DNA of 64,000 nucleotides from Aulostomus chinensis (GCA_037954235.1 JBBMOA010000020.1:16150677-16214676); one strand, 5' to 3'; positions 46,678-59,348 are shown, counted from the first letter of the stretch. Notes: generated by a model from the sequence alone, not told the origin. Translations and numbers: made by a program.

Positions 46678-48826
46678 ATGCATCCGGACGCCAGCATTGA
46701 GCTCGACTCCTCGTCCAGCTGTAGCACAGCAGCATCGCCAGGCGGGGACACCCCTGGGTGCAGCCAGCACCCCCCTGAAAGGCTCTCATCAACTGTGGAC
46801 AGCGCCGAGGTACAAACTGATCTGAAAACAAGCATCACAAAACCAGATTTAGATGGTTGATGCTTGAAATGACTTCATTGGCAGTTTCTTTTCTTTTCTT
46901 TTTTAAAGAAAAAAAAACCAAGATTACTGTTCTGCTACAACGAAGACAGAAAAAAGAAAGAAAGAACGCAATCTATTGTACTGACAGAAATTAGCACTCT
47001 CATATCAGGAAAAGGTTTCATCATACCTCATACTCGCAAGAGGACATAAGAAAAAAGGATGAAAATGAGTGATAAGGATGCTGCCGTGAGGCTGGCTGAT
47101 AGATTTAAGATAGTATTTTTTCCCATTCCTTGGCAAAATGATTGATGTAACATTTATGCACATCTAAAGGTCACTCATACGCGCTGCTGCCAGATAACCT
47201 AATGCATATGCATGCCGCTGATTTTGCAGGAGACCAGCGCTGCAGACTCTCTTGTTCCGACTGTGATTGGAACCTCGCCGGATCTGAGGTGGATGGTGCA
47301 GCCGACATCTGTCTCTCCGTCACCCAGCCGCGCAAAACCCAAAACACATGGCCAGTCGTCTTCCCCAGCACGTCCAAAGAAGGAGAAGCCTTCCAGGAAA
47401 GGACAGAAACAGCAGGTATAGGATGATTAAATGTCAAATAAACTCAGTTTATCTACCGGAAAATAAATAATAAAAAGCGAACAATCGGTCTTATTTTTTT
47501 TTCTGTTGAGTTTGTTTTGGTATGTAAAATATCGCGATGTATAAAATGGCACGTCATTATTTTTCAACGTCGGGCACATAAATAATTGCACATTATGTGA
47601 CTGGATTAACTGTTGGAGTAATGAGCGCAGCGCTTTATGAATGAAACGGGAAATTGCGTAAAATGCGCGTTCACGTGCTTAGCGAGACCGTGCCAGTGGT
47701 GCAGCCTTGTAGCGTCTGCCCAGATCAGTATTCCCAGCATATACCTCAAGGAGGAAATGTTCTACTTGTCTTTTTTTTGTTGGCAGAAAGAACCAACTGC
47801 TTATACGGCAAAAGCTATTCAGAAGGGTTTAAATGATCTATTTCTGATTGATTTCAGCCTTCCAAAGAGGAGGAAGAACGAAGGAGGATCCGGAGGGAGA
47901 GGAACAAAATCGCCGCAGCAAAGTGTCGTAATAGGCGGAGGGAGCTGATAGACACTCTGCAAGCTGTGAGTATACATCTTTTATGAATTCATGCATTCAA
48001 AGCTGTGGGCATACATTAAAGAGTCCAGCTGAGATGACAGCAGCACACCGCAGGGCAGCCTTGTTTTCACGCATTCTTCAAACAAACCCTTCATGTTCAT
48101 GTGCTTTAGGAGACGGACCAGCTGGAAGAAGACAAGTCTGCCCTCCAGACGGAGATAGATGACCTGCTGAAGGAGAAGGAGAGACTGGAGCAGGTCTTGG
48201 CTTCCCACAAGTCACCCTGCAAACTAGCTGCAAGTGATGGTGACGATGAGGAGGAGGAGGAGAAGGAGGAAGATGAGGAGGTGGAGAGTGATGCGATGCT
48301 GCAGGACCCTCCAGCTTCCCCTCAGATGCTGTCCATCTTAGAGAGTGAAAAAAACCCAGAGAGCAACACAACAATGGGGGAAGCTGGTCAAGACATGGAC
48401 AACATCCCTTCCATCCCTGCTGCAGCCATCTTGGGGAACTCCAACATCCTCCTGTGTTCCAGTGCGGAGGAGGAAGAGGAGGCTCTGGAGGACTTAAAAG
48501 GGGATGACCTGGATGATTTGGTCCCCAGCCTGGAGATGGCAGTGACGCCCGAGACGGCTGCATTCGTCCCTGACATAGACCTGAGCAGCCCCTTCTGCCT
48601 CTCAGACTGGGAAACCCTGTATAAGTCTGTCGCAAATGACCTTGAATCTCTGAGCACACCAGTCATGTCTTCCAGTCCCACTTGTAGCAATTACCGCACA
48701 GTGTTTTCCTTTAATTACCCCGAGATTGATTCCCTGGCTGAGGGCTGCGAGAGCCTCAAAGGCAGCCTCGGTGCATCTGAGTTAATGAAAGATAGTCTTA
48801 ACTCGCCAACACTTCTGGCCTTGTGA
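46678..48826 (+). CDS. Second Fos-family bZIP gene, divergent from fos
   Basis: Nuclear AP-1-type factor. Four exons, 46678-46809, 47230-47415, 47858-47965 and 48110-48826, all phase 0 with GT-AG borders, encode 380 residues. Intron positions match fosab: exon 1 is 44 codons and exon 3 is 36 codons in both. Conserved parts: SSSSCSTAASPGGD; VPTVIGTSPDLRWMVQP; basic region RRIRRERNKIAAAKCRNRRR; zipper ETDQLEEDKSALQTEIDDLL; DIDLSSPFCLSDWE; ESLSTPVM; FNYP (ERK-docking type); and C-terminal SLNSPTLLAL. Odd features: exon 2 is short and basic (KKEKPSRKG) and residues 184-203 form an acidic run (DGDDEEEEEKEEDEE). No frame damage. It could be a c-fos tandem paralogue or a lineage-specific Fos member; I cannot decide between symbols. 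Its 5' end faces fosab, about 5.2 kb away. Confidence 0.92.
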
Positions 48827-49444
48827 ATGCAAATATGCAATGTGACTGAAGTCGTATCATTACCAGCCACCAAGCTATGATCTCCCTCAGCAAACCTTTT
48901 GTAGTGTTGATGTTGTGTAAACATCAAAAGATTGTGATGACTCGTTTTCTGTGACAGGGTTTACTTCTTCCATAATACATGCTGCTGGTGTATTTCTGTA
49001 AAAAAAAAAAAAAAAAGAAAAGAAGAAAGAAAGACATTTTGTACTGTAAAAATGCATGTAAATGCAAGCCATCCATCATCAAAGAAGAGGTGTTATCTTC
49101 TGTCATTTAGACCTTTAATGTGAAGTGAAGTTGGATCACGCTCAGTAGCCGGTTGTGTGCGTAATACTGTAGACCAAGTTGTGTTGTAGCAAGTGGAAGT
49201 AGCAGGGTTATCAATGTGTAGTGTATCTTGCTGTACGGTGTGCCCCACCCTCCACGAAAAGATCGTGCCATGTATTTTGACAAGACGTATTTTATGACAT
49301 AGTTTATTTTTTTACCTATCAAGAATGTCAGATGCAAAACAAAAAATAACCACGCCCACACACGCATGCACACACACATACAAACACACACACACTCACT
49401 CTAGAAGACATGCAGACATACATATATGTATAGCTTGAAATAAA
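48827..49444 (+). other. 3' UTR of the second Fos gene with poly(A) signal
   Basis: Noncoding sequence after the stop, with an A-rich run at about 48999-49030 and AATAAA at 49439-49444. ATTTA-type elements are fewer than in the fos 3' UTR. Confidence 0.5.
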
Positions 49445-50085
49445 TAGACATTCGAATTTCCTGCTGTTGTTGGAAAATAGCTGAAAAGAGGAATTTAGCA
49501 AACAACTTCACCACATGGTCCATTCAGATGCTCTCAGCTCTCACGAGTTGTAAAGACTGATCTTATTCCACCAGTGTGTAGTGTAAAGGTATTGCTGTAA
49601 GATGTTCCCTAAATTTCCACAAAAAAAGATAACGCCATGTTTTTGTTTTTTTTTTTACTTATTGAAAATATCATATGCAAAAAAATTAATAAATACATTT
49701 AAAGCTTTTTTTCAAAAGCCACCTACTATATAAAACTTGGAGATTCTCTTTATTTGATATGATTCGCGTTTAAAAACGGTTCTCTTCCTCAGCTAATATG
49801 TGCTCATAAGCTCAGAAAGGAAAAAGAAACCGAGCTCCGCAGTGAAAAGTACATGTTTCCAAGGTCAATAATGACCTTTGAACCCCAGCAAAAGCGTCAG
49901 CGTGATTATTTTTGGAGCAGGGTTCTGTCAGGTTCAACTGTTGTGGTGTGAATAGCGTTTAAAGCGAGTGGGAGCAACCGCAGCTTAATTATTTACTCAT
50001 CCATTGCTGCTTGACTTGCTTGCTACGCTTGTTGTCACGGTCAAGGAAATTCGATTCCACACAGCAGCGCAGTGCGTGCCGTACA

Positions 50086-50166
50086 TGACGTCAACACGCG
50101 GTAGGCGCGTCGCTAACTTCCTTGACCATATTTGAGGAACTGCAGTTGTTTTGTTTCCATAGCGAC
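50086..50166. promoter_or_regulatory. Candidate enhancer 3' of the second Fos gene
   Basis: Within 81 bases: a perfect palindromic CRE TGACGTCA (50086-50093), a CArG-like CCATATTTGA (50126-50135) and an X-box-like GTTTCCATAGCGAC (50153-50166). It lies in a CpG-containing, non-repetitive block 1.3 kb past the stop codon. Function is inferred. Confidence 0.4.
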
Positions 50167-51382
50167 GGGTGTCACATATCTCTTTAGGGCTGGAGATCAT
50201 TACTGGAAGAAACTACTAGAAACTGGAGAGCTGTAAACAAACATTTGGATTATTTACGTCGCGGACATCGCGTACTTGATGAAAATGATTCTTCTCGGTA
50301 ATTCAATAATGGCAGAGCTTTTCTCGGAAGAGCTAACACCGAATGGAACGACCAGAGCACCTTCAGTTCTAGTCTCGTACGAAAAGATTAGCTGCAAGGC
50401 AACAGTGACAACTTAGGCCTGCCTCAGTGTGGCCATATTGGAACTGGAGTGGTTGGTTTTATTGTTTTACACAGGCTGTTAAACCTCTGTTTAACGTTAA
50501 CCAGTGTAGCAGTCTGCATGTTACTGCTGTTGCCTCAGAACAGTGCAGCCTGTCAACAGTAGGGGGAGCTAGAACACGAGCCTTTATCGAACTGTGATAG
50601 GGGGGAATCAGTAATACAAGACAGTCAGGATTACCAACTGTTCATCCCAAACACGATATATGGACAAAGAGACAATAAAAAAAAAACCCCACGAAAACAC
50701 AAAAATAAACTTCAATGGTTCAAAACACTTCTGCAAAAAGGTGAATTTTCTTTGTCATCATTATACAATGATTGTTAAGCAACAAAAACTGAGGATACTC
50801 TCAAGAAAGTGCATTTGTAAATAAATAAAAAAAATTGCTATCCAGACATTACCTATAAATTGCATAGTAATATATGCATTAAAAACTTCTACACTAACTT
50901 TTTATAAAAATTTTCCTTGCACTAATTATATGGATTATAAGCAACAGAAACAGGGGATGCCTTCTTTAAAAATCTGCATTTGCTAACGTAACCGTTTGCC
51001 ATAATTGTAACATTACAAAACGATATCAGGTTTTTAATCTAACATTAAGAAAGACATACCTCGTATCCATTTTTCACATTGCTGAGGTGGAGAACAGGCA
51101 GGAAATATTCAGAGCACATCCATTCATAAAACCCCCACCAAACTGACCCAATCCCCGTGCTGCAACCCTACACGTGATGTTTTTGCTATTTCATATTTTA
51201 AGACTGATGATGGATGGGCTTGTCAACAGCCCTGAGGTCCCCTGACTCACGATGCAGTCCACTCCATTTGCTCTATCAAACACTTTGTATCCAGCAGTGC
51301 GATGCTTCTCACCTCTCTAACCTGTTTCAGAGACTTGTGAAATAGCACAATCCTTGAGCTGCTGGAGCCAAAACCTCACAGG

Positions 51383-51385
<3 letters not shown>

Positions 51386-51434
<49 letters not shown>
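51386..51434. repeat. (TTA)n microsatellite
   Basis: About 16 TTA units. Confidence 0.96.
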
Positions 51435-51589
51435 GCTTTTCACCATGCAAGTACTAGTACTAGTATTTATTATGCAGCATGGAGGATCCTAACAGCATTA
51501 CAAGTATATATTATATGACTATTGTAGCAGCTGCACTGTAATGTCAGCTGCATTGTTGCACTGCCGTGAAGGAGCTGGTCTAGTTTGTG

Positions 51590-52085
51590 GGGTTTTGAAA
51601 ACCGCGTCATAGAAATTCCTGCTGTCAAAGGTCAAGGTCACTGTCACCTCATGTGCGATACATCACATTCTTGTTAAGGCAGCGTTTCAAGAACGTATAA
51701 AGGGAATTTCTTGCGCCAAACATTCACTGGGACTTGAGGATAAACTGAAAGAAATCGTAGTTGTCAAAGATCAAGTCACTGTCACTTCAAATGCATGTCA
51801 TATTTCTCCCATTATTGTTATGTGATATCTGAAGAATGCCTGAGGGGGTTTCTTCAAACTTGGAAAAAAAAAAGTTAAAATTAAAAGATTTTGGTAGTAA
51901 AGGGTCAAAGATCAGGGTCATTGATTCCTCACATGTTTTGGTTATGTCCTGATTAACACATATCTCATAAATGAATTGAAGTTTTTCACCAATGTCCACT
52001 AGAACTGAAGGATAAAGTGAAATATTTTGGGTGGTCACAGGTGAATGTCAGCATGTAATTCTTTTGTTATGTCTAGATACCAAAT
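51590..52085. repeat. Degenerate tandem-unit dispersed repeat
   Basis: Several diverged units of roughly 110-120 bases, each with 'gtcaaaggtcaaggtcactgtcac' or variant, 'atatctgaagaa' or variant, 'ggaatttctt' or variant, and 'cattcactgggacttgaggataaactga' or variant. I recall the same phrases from fish dispersed elements with internal tandem units. Smaller pieces occur near 22.2 and 22.7 kb. Confidence 0.65.
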
Positions 52086-54040
52086 TTCATGGTATGCTTG
52101 TACTATGAAGTAATTGTACCTGTCTAATTAATGTACTAACGAAGTAAAAGTGCATGTAACTCAGAATATAAAGGAGTCACGGTAGAATGTAAGAAGTGAA
52201 CCTCATAGGTGTGTTTCAAACTACACCCACACAGCTGTTTTAATGGTATTAATTAAACCTGAGTTTACCCTGCAAAGGCATGTCAGGACAGCCGCTGTGA
52301 AAAAGGTCTACCAGTGGTCTTGCATCACCGAGGGTGGGACAACTTTTAACAAGTCATTATCACTAGCTCATCTGGTTTAGTGCCCTCACTTCAACTTCAG
52401 CTTAGCCGAGGTCGAGTCAGGCAGAGGAACACACCTGAGTGAGTGTGCATGAACTTCAGCGGCGTCCTTGATCGGTAGACATTTCAGGTTTTTTTTTTTT
52501 CTCCTGAGGAAAGCATGAGTAGTAACATCAATGCTCCGTTCAGTTGGTATTTCCCTGTCAGAGTAAAGGATGACTATAAGCTAATGTGCACAACGGCAGG
52601 ATTGTGACGCATAAGCAGCTCAGCAGAACGGCAGCCATCATTAATTCTGTCATTTAAATCAGGAACTCTCCTATTTTGAGTGGTCCGAATGTCCTTTTGG
52701 CCGTTTGGTGGAACTTTGCGTTTAACTGGATGTGACCTAAACCATTTTTAACCGTGTTCCAGCGAATATGGTTCAATTGTGAGCTTAATTCTTATTTGGT
52801 GAAACATCTACGACGTATTCATGTATCGTGCCTCGTAAAAGTCAGCTGGGTAGTTCACTTCTAACAAAACAAATCAAAAGAAGCAGATTACTCCCAGCAA
52901 CATCAGCGTCCTGCAGTATGTCTCACCCTGCCTGGTTACAGATTCCTATCTCTCTATTATTTGCTGTGCGCTCACTGTTTCCACCTCTGTTATCTCATCC
53001 TGATGCACCTCCTGACCACAGTGTTTCCTGCTGGCTGTTATATTCCCAGGGAAGTGCTATATTTGCATGGATAAATCAATGTCACGCGGGTTTGGGAAGA
53101 TTTGGTCACCTGACATTGTACCAACGCCAAACCATGGTGTTAATGAGTACATGAACTCATACAACACCGGCTTGTTTACCATAACGACCATACCATTAAA
53201 CTGAACCCGGCTGGTGTAAAACTCTGCACAAAAATAATGTGCTTTATATAGACTCGTGCATGATACGGAGGATGAACATCAAATAGTGAATCCGTGTCAC
53301 AACACCGGGAACTTTTACTCAAATGGAAAGAGGATCAGCTGACAGCCTGATGAGAGATGAAAGGGGTGGGGGCGGGGTTTAAATTCATAACGTAATTGAT
53401 GCGCTGACATTAATTTGATTTCTAAGAATGGCCTGTAACATGTCTGAATGTGAATGCATCACGGTAAAAGAGTACATGTTTAGGTCATAAGCACGTCATC
53501 CATGACGTATGGTTACAAATCCAAGAGGAAAAAAAACTGCTGTTTTACATTTTTCCAGTGCTTACTGACGTTTGTATTTTTACTGGAATTTAGATGTTTT
53601 AATCCTGTTTAATCAAATTCATTTCAATTGCTTCATCCCCTTTACTGGTAGTGTTTAGTATTTGATGATTGTCAGGATTATTTTATTTTGTCTTTCTTTT
53701 TTGGGGGGGGGGGGGCGAATTTGTGTGACGCTTGTGACTAAAAAGAGAGTGTTTTATTGTATTAGTTAGTTGTATTGTTGCTGCCAAAAATGAAATGCCA
53801 CCAATACAACTGTTAGAAATGCTCAACAGCTTTACCGACACCTCGACTTTGATAACGTTACTTTTTAAAAAACATCCATTAAAAAAATGACATCTCATGT
53901 AACATAGCAATGTTGGTTTTACTACTCAGCTCCTCTCAGTTGTCCATGTTTACACACTTAAAACCCACATAGCGTAAAATACAGACCAGCATGTCTACAG
54001 TATGTCTCAGCACATTTTCCACTCTAAGCAGTTTTACAAC
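52086..54040. other. Gene-free DNA
   Basis: No supported gene. A poly-G run lies at about 53703-53714, and ACGTCAT-CC-ATGACGT forms an inverted CRE-half-site pair at 53493-53508. The 108-codon frame at 52828-53154 is unsupported. Confidence 0.5.
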
Positions 54041-54042
54041 AT

Positions 54043-54082
54043 AAAAAGATTTACTCCTTATGTTTAAGGAGTAAATCTTTTT
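54043..54082. repeat. Perfect 18-bp inverted repeat with 4-base loop
   Basis: Left arm 54043-54060 (AAAAAGATTTACTCCTTA), loop TGTT, right arm 54065-54082 its exact reverse complement, followed by more T. It could extrude as a cruciform or fold as an RNA hairpin; no function is assigned. Confidence 0.9.
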
Positions 54083-54089
54083 TTTTTCA

Positions 54090-57000
54090 CTTTATAAAGG
54101 GAAATTTGGTGTTGAACGATAAGGCATCTTTCCACACTTGAGCCTAGCGAAGCATCTCAGCTAGACTGATCCAGATAATCAGACCTAATCATGACACTGA
54201 TATCAATCAGTCACATATCATCATTTACAGTATGACACTGCATCATTTACACCACAACATTAACCTCCAAGCTCTTGCGGTCATAAAAAGTTCGATCCCG
54301 TCGTAAGACATTTTGAAAATGTCATCGGATTCCTTGCACCACTCGATAAAACCCCAAAGAACACGCGTCTTCTCGCATACCTCAGCATGGATTGAAGTGA
54401 TGTACTAACGGGATTATTTTGAAAGAAGAAAAAGGAAGGAAGGAAATTTAACAGACTGCTGGTAAAAATAATATATGTCTATTATGTCTGCAGCGTGGTA
54501 GAGGATGAGTCAGCATTGTGTCTGGTTGACTGGGTATTTCCCAAAGATGTACCAAATATCTAAAACACGTTTTATATCTTATCCCTCCCCACCCTAGAGG
54601 CACGGACCCCAAGAAAAATATACCCACTGCTTACATCAATCATAGAAATAGAAACGGAAAGATATAAATATTTGTATATTATATTCAGATATGCTGTGTA
54701 TCTGTATAGTCTGCGTCATTTTCATACTTTTTCAGGTCTTCCATTGTGTCTTCGAAGGTTTTCCAAAAGTGGGGGTTGTGAGATGAGTTCTTGAAATGAA
54801 TTCATTCGAAGACGATTTAATATTTACCATTAAAATGTTTTTCGATTGTATTTTCCATCTCTTGAAAGTCTGTGGCGCCTTTATTTGAAACGCCTGCTAT
54901 ATATTTATTTCTCTGTTAGTTATTGAAATGATTGCCTCTTCTTATCCATTTTTGACCTACCTTCTATATGCTTTCTGTTCCTGTGAACGCCCTCGTTGCC
55001 ACATGAAAGGCATTCCCTCTTCATAATTCATACGTGTGACCACGGATCACAGGCCATTTCACTGTAAACTGCCTTTTGTCATCACTTTACTCCGTGCAAT
55101 GACAGTGAGGTTGAATCGAATTCAGACTACTCTAAAATGAAGAAGCTCCTGCCTGGGAGTGATATGATGTAAAGAAATCAGAAATGTAAGCACAAGAGAC
55201 AGAAAACCATAGTGCTTCCTTTTTTTTACCTTGACCTGTGACGCCCACACAGCGAGAACTCTGCCTACATTTGGCAAAGCTGCCAAACCGCACACTGCAC
55301 TTGCCCGCCATTCATCATTTAGGCAGCTGTTGGAAAGTGCAGCTGAGATTATTCCTAATACATAGACTTTCGGGAAGATCGGAAGGAATAAAGAACTTAA
55401 TGCTTATGCTGAGATACCATTCTGACATTTCAACCTTCAAGCTATAAACATTTATCATGTGTCACAACCTCAGATCTAGTTTAGTTTCCTCATACGCTCG
55501 AAAACCTCAGTGAACCTTTTGTTGAACAAATTAACATGCTCCGCATACTTGGCCTGCATATCCAGACACTATTTTGACATTTTATCATGGCTTATTGTTC
55601 TTGGCAGGGATAAGTCGCTTTTAAAGGCTTAAATTGCCAAATGGGCCTGCACCATGTGTGCTCATGTACTGAGTGACGTCTCCGCTTTCCCGTTGAGGCA
55701 GAAGAAATCAGCTGAAATTTATACCTGCGACAGGAGAACCTCTGTCTGTTCTCAAACGTCGGTGTCCGACAGTCTCCTGTGTTATGAAATCTGTCGATTT
55801 ATTGGTTCAGTTCTGCTTTATTAACCCCGCATGCCCCTCTCTGAAATTTGTCATCTATGTTAGGAGTGACTGTGACGCACAGTCCCCCCCGACCTCCCCT
55901 CAGATGTGAGACATAAATCACAGCAGCACCAAATTAGAATCTAAAAAAAGGAACAGACTGGGGTATTTTGGTGAGCCTCTAATAACTCAGCTGCTTGTTC
56001 TGGGTGGAACAGTTGAGATGGAAGACCCAGAACAAATAATGGTGACGATCAAAAGCTGTGAAAGCGGCATAGGATGACCTTGATTCAAATATTAAAACTG
56101 TTCATCACGAGGAAACCAAACAATGGAATCTAGGCATACACATATTAATGAATGAACATGAATATTTTATTACAGCAGAGCCATAATATGTAGTTACAGT
56201 GGCTCACACTAGAGGGAACCAGCAGGAAGAGCCATCCTTAAGCACAGTTTTATCCCATGGAACTTTCTGGAACCTCCATCAGAAATACTCAGTTTTACAG
56301 CTGGATGATTTATGTTTTCCTAAACAATGTTGGATTATTAAATCAGTAACGTCTTAATTAAGGAGAGGTTCACAGTAGCTACATGTGCACAAGTACTGAA
56401 AGATTTATGGCAATCTAGACACCAGACTTCCTCTGCCAGCTGCAAAAACATGATTTTCTATGAATTTGTCTGTAAGGTTGTTCCTCACACATACGCGGAA
56501 TTAAATGCAGCAGTGGGAGAAAAACTCAAACATCTAAAGGCAACATTGAAGTCCGAAGGAAACGAAAACGGTACCTTGAAAATGAATTGTCTCATTTTTA
56601 AGTTGAAGACTAACAAAAGCAGCACTCCTGTCAAAATCTCCAGCAAAGGGATTAACCAGGAAGTGATCACTCTTTATCAGGGACAGAAGCACTTAACATG
56701 CTGCCACTAAAAAATCTACGCACTAAATGTCTTATTTGCATTAGAGAAAAAGAAAAAGGTAATTTTTTTCCACTTGACTTCAATAAACTTCAGTTTTATT
56801 TTTCAAGTACCCAGGAGTTCCATTACACATTAATCTCATATCTGAAATAATCAAGATTTATACAGACGGCTAACAATGCCATCTTCTGCTGTGTGATGTG
56901 ATTAATTTGCACGTATCATGCATGCAATAATTCCTCCAGATATTTTAAAACTTTTTGATAACATAACTTTTTGAAATCGAGTTTTTTTTTTTCTGCACAG

Positions 57001-58285
57001 ACACGTCAGGCTGGGCTTTTACCGACATTACAATCCTGCGTTATCACTTTGTTAGAAACAAAACAAGTTCCTGTCTGTAATACGACTCATCTATGAATCA
57101 ACAAACGTCTCAGCTCTACCTTGAGGTTGAGGAAGTTTTCACATCCCCTTCTGGAGTAAAAGTAATAATACCACAATGTACAAATACTCTACCATTACAA
57201 GGTCTGCAATGTAATTAAGTTGTTAACGTATGAAGTTGTTTCAATGTTTATATCATCACAAATAATGTAGTTAGTGAGTAGTAAGTATCACCCGATCCAG
57301 AATTGCCTGTTATCCTATCATTAAGTCTCTATTACACATTCATCAATCATTCTAATCCTCTAGTAAAAGCAGTGACGCCGCTTCTGTAATATAGTAGAAG
57401 TAGTAGAAGTACAAAGTGCCGTGAACTGAAGTACAAGTACATTAAGGAAAAAAAAAATCAGTGGAAGAACTAAAAACTGAATTTAATGATCACACACAAT
57501 ATGTGATGTTGACTCAATGACACAGCTAGCAAACTATTTTCTGAATGTGGCGCAAAGCAATTACTTCAAATCCTAATTATTACTACAATTACAATTAATT
57601 ATCATTATTTCTCTCCGCCGTAAGTTGCCTCCATGGACCTAATGTAAATAATCTCTTCATTCATTTTAATCAGAAATGTTTGATTCCAGTCAAACCAACC
57701 AAATTCGTAAGGATCGAAGTAAACTTATTTCAAGATGTCTCGAATTAAAAAAAACAAAACCCTTTACACCACCAATATTTATCAAATTAATCAAAAGTGC
57801 TTTTAAATACACTTTAATTAATGTTTCCAATTCATTCCTTTAGAACACTCCACTATGTATTTATCAGTAAATAATAAATAACATTATACATGTACTAGGC
57901 TACAGCAGCACAGTATTTGCTTTAGTTTTATGTGTGAAAGTATGAGACAAAAGAAGGTTACTTTCGAGAGACGATTCTCTTTCTTTGTCTAGTTGATCCT
58001 GATTTATCGAACTCTGTGAATAAAATTTATTGCAAAATTAACAAATGCTAATCTTGGATAGACCACTGAAAATCATTTTTCACTCAAGGCAATTGTGTTT
58101 ATTGCAGAAGAGGAACGTAAATGAGTATATCTACTCATGTATTGTACTCAAGTATTTGTGGTTACTTGTAGTTTTAGGGGAATTCTTAGGGGACTTTTAC
58201 AACACATTTCAAGGGAAATACTGCATTTTCTGCTAAACTAGAGCAATCTGAATTATCAGTGGCTAGTCAATTTGGAGGGAAAATG
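54090..58285. other. Gene-free DNA between the Fos pair and the next promoter
   Basis: AT-rich, with no gene, RNA gene or clear repeat family recognised. A run of open frame at 56450-56710 has no family match or splice support. Confidence 0.5.
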
Positions 58286-58289
58286 TTTT

Positions 58290-58535
58290 TGAATGGGGCA
58301 GCATGGCTTGGAGGCAGAGTGGCCGTCTAACAACTGCAGGGTTGCAGGTTTGATCCTCTCTTTCCCCTGGTGACCATGCCGAAGTATCCTTGAGCAAGAT
58401 ACTGGACCCCTAATTGCTCCTGATGGCCCTGTGACGGACTGGTGACCTGTGGCAGCCCAGTGTCAGCTGGGATAGCCCCCCCGCCCACCCTTAACTGATA
58501 AATGGTATAGAAAATGGATGGATGGATGGATGGAA
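58290..58535 (+). repeat. tRNA-headed SINE-like element with (ATGG)n tail
   Basis: Head 'agcatggcttggaggcagagtgg' and B-box-like 'ggtttgatcc', then 'ccttgagcaagatactggacccctaattgctcctgatg', then 'ggactggtgacctgt...agctgggatag...cccttaa' and (ATGG)n. The last part is the same tail carried by the SINE at 43.4-43.8 kb. Confidence 0.7.
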
Positions 58536-58599
58536 AAAATGTGTGTGGAAAGTGTGACAAAACCTAATGAAGCTAGTGTACTTCAAGAGAACATAAACC

Positions 58600-58830
58600 A
58601 CCCTGTCTTGAAAAAAAAAAGTTTAAAGCTATAGTGTGGATGATTTGTCTCCACCTTCTGGCGGTAACAATTATTACAAACAACTGTTGACATGCACTTA
58701 CACTATAGGCTTCATAATCTGGGTATGATCCGCAAAGGAATGCTGCCACAGACTGAAACTCCATATAATTTGAAATGCAGAGATACTGATCAGGCCGTGA
58801 TGAGTTCAAGGACTATTGTGAGAACCTGTC
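58600..58830. repeat. Probable dispersed repeat remnant
   Basis: 'taaagctatagtgtggatgatttgtctccaccttctggcgg' resembles fish dispersed-repeat ends. Boundaries uncertain. Confidence 0.35.
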
Positions 58831-59099
58831 TGGTGAATGGAAGGGATTTTGATTGATATGAATAAATGAAGCACTACAGCTTGAATGTGACATCAAAAAC
58901 CAGTGGAGCACACAAACGTCCTCTCTACTTTTATTTAGGTACGTACGGAGAGTTTTTAAGAGCACAACCTTATCTTGATATTCCAACTTTTACTGAAATG
59001 AAGGGAATCCCGTAATCCTTCCACACTTGGTTTATTGTCATAACACATTTCTCTATCTCTGTCTATCTCTGTCCCTGGCTGAAAGTTTCCGCTCCGCTG

Positions 59100-59348
59100 C
59101 TCTGTGTTTTTTGGTTGCTAGGGGCGGGGCAAACAAACCTCCGCCGTCCTCTTACATTATTTTCAACCATTACGTCTGGACGGCAGTTCCGCATTCCTGA
59201 GCGCTCACAGACCTGCTGGTCAGTACTTAAACGGGCTGATGCAACGACTCCAGCTAGTCCCAAAAACCTACACCCGACTTTCAAGCCAGCCCTCTGTCTC
59301 CTCTTAACTCCTTCCATCATTATCTGCGGATTTTTGGACGCACAACAG
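59100..59348 (+). promoter_or_regulatory. Promoter and noncoding first exon, probably of jdp2
   Basis: A GC-richer, CpG-containing block with a GC box GGGGCGGGGC at 59121-59130 ends at a strong donor, ACAACAG|GTACGAG (exon end 59348). By vertebrate synteny FOS is followed by JDP2, whose transcripts begin with noncoding exons. No Jdp2 coding sequence is visible before 64000, so identity rests on position. Exon start unknown. Confidence 0.4.

Noticed and set aside
48078..48659. 193-codon minus frame opposite Fos paralogue exon 4
   Set aside because: Pro/His-rich shadow of the acidic, homologous plus-strand exon.
52828..53154. 108-codon plus frame
   Set aside because: No homology, no splice signals of a gene model, AT-rich surroundings.
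56450..56710. 86-codon plus frame with a Lys-rich protein
   Set aside because: No family resemblance and isolated in gene-free DNA; could only be revived by transcript or conservation data.
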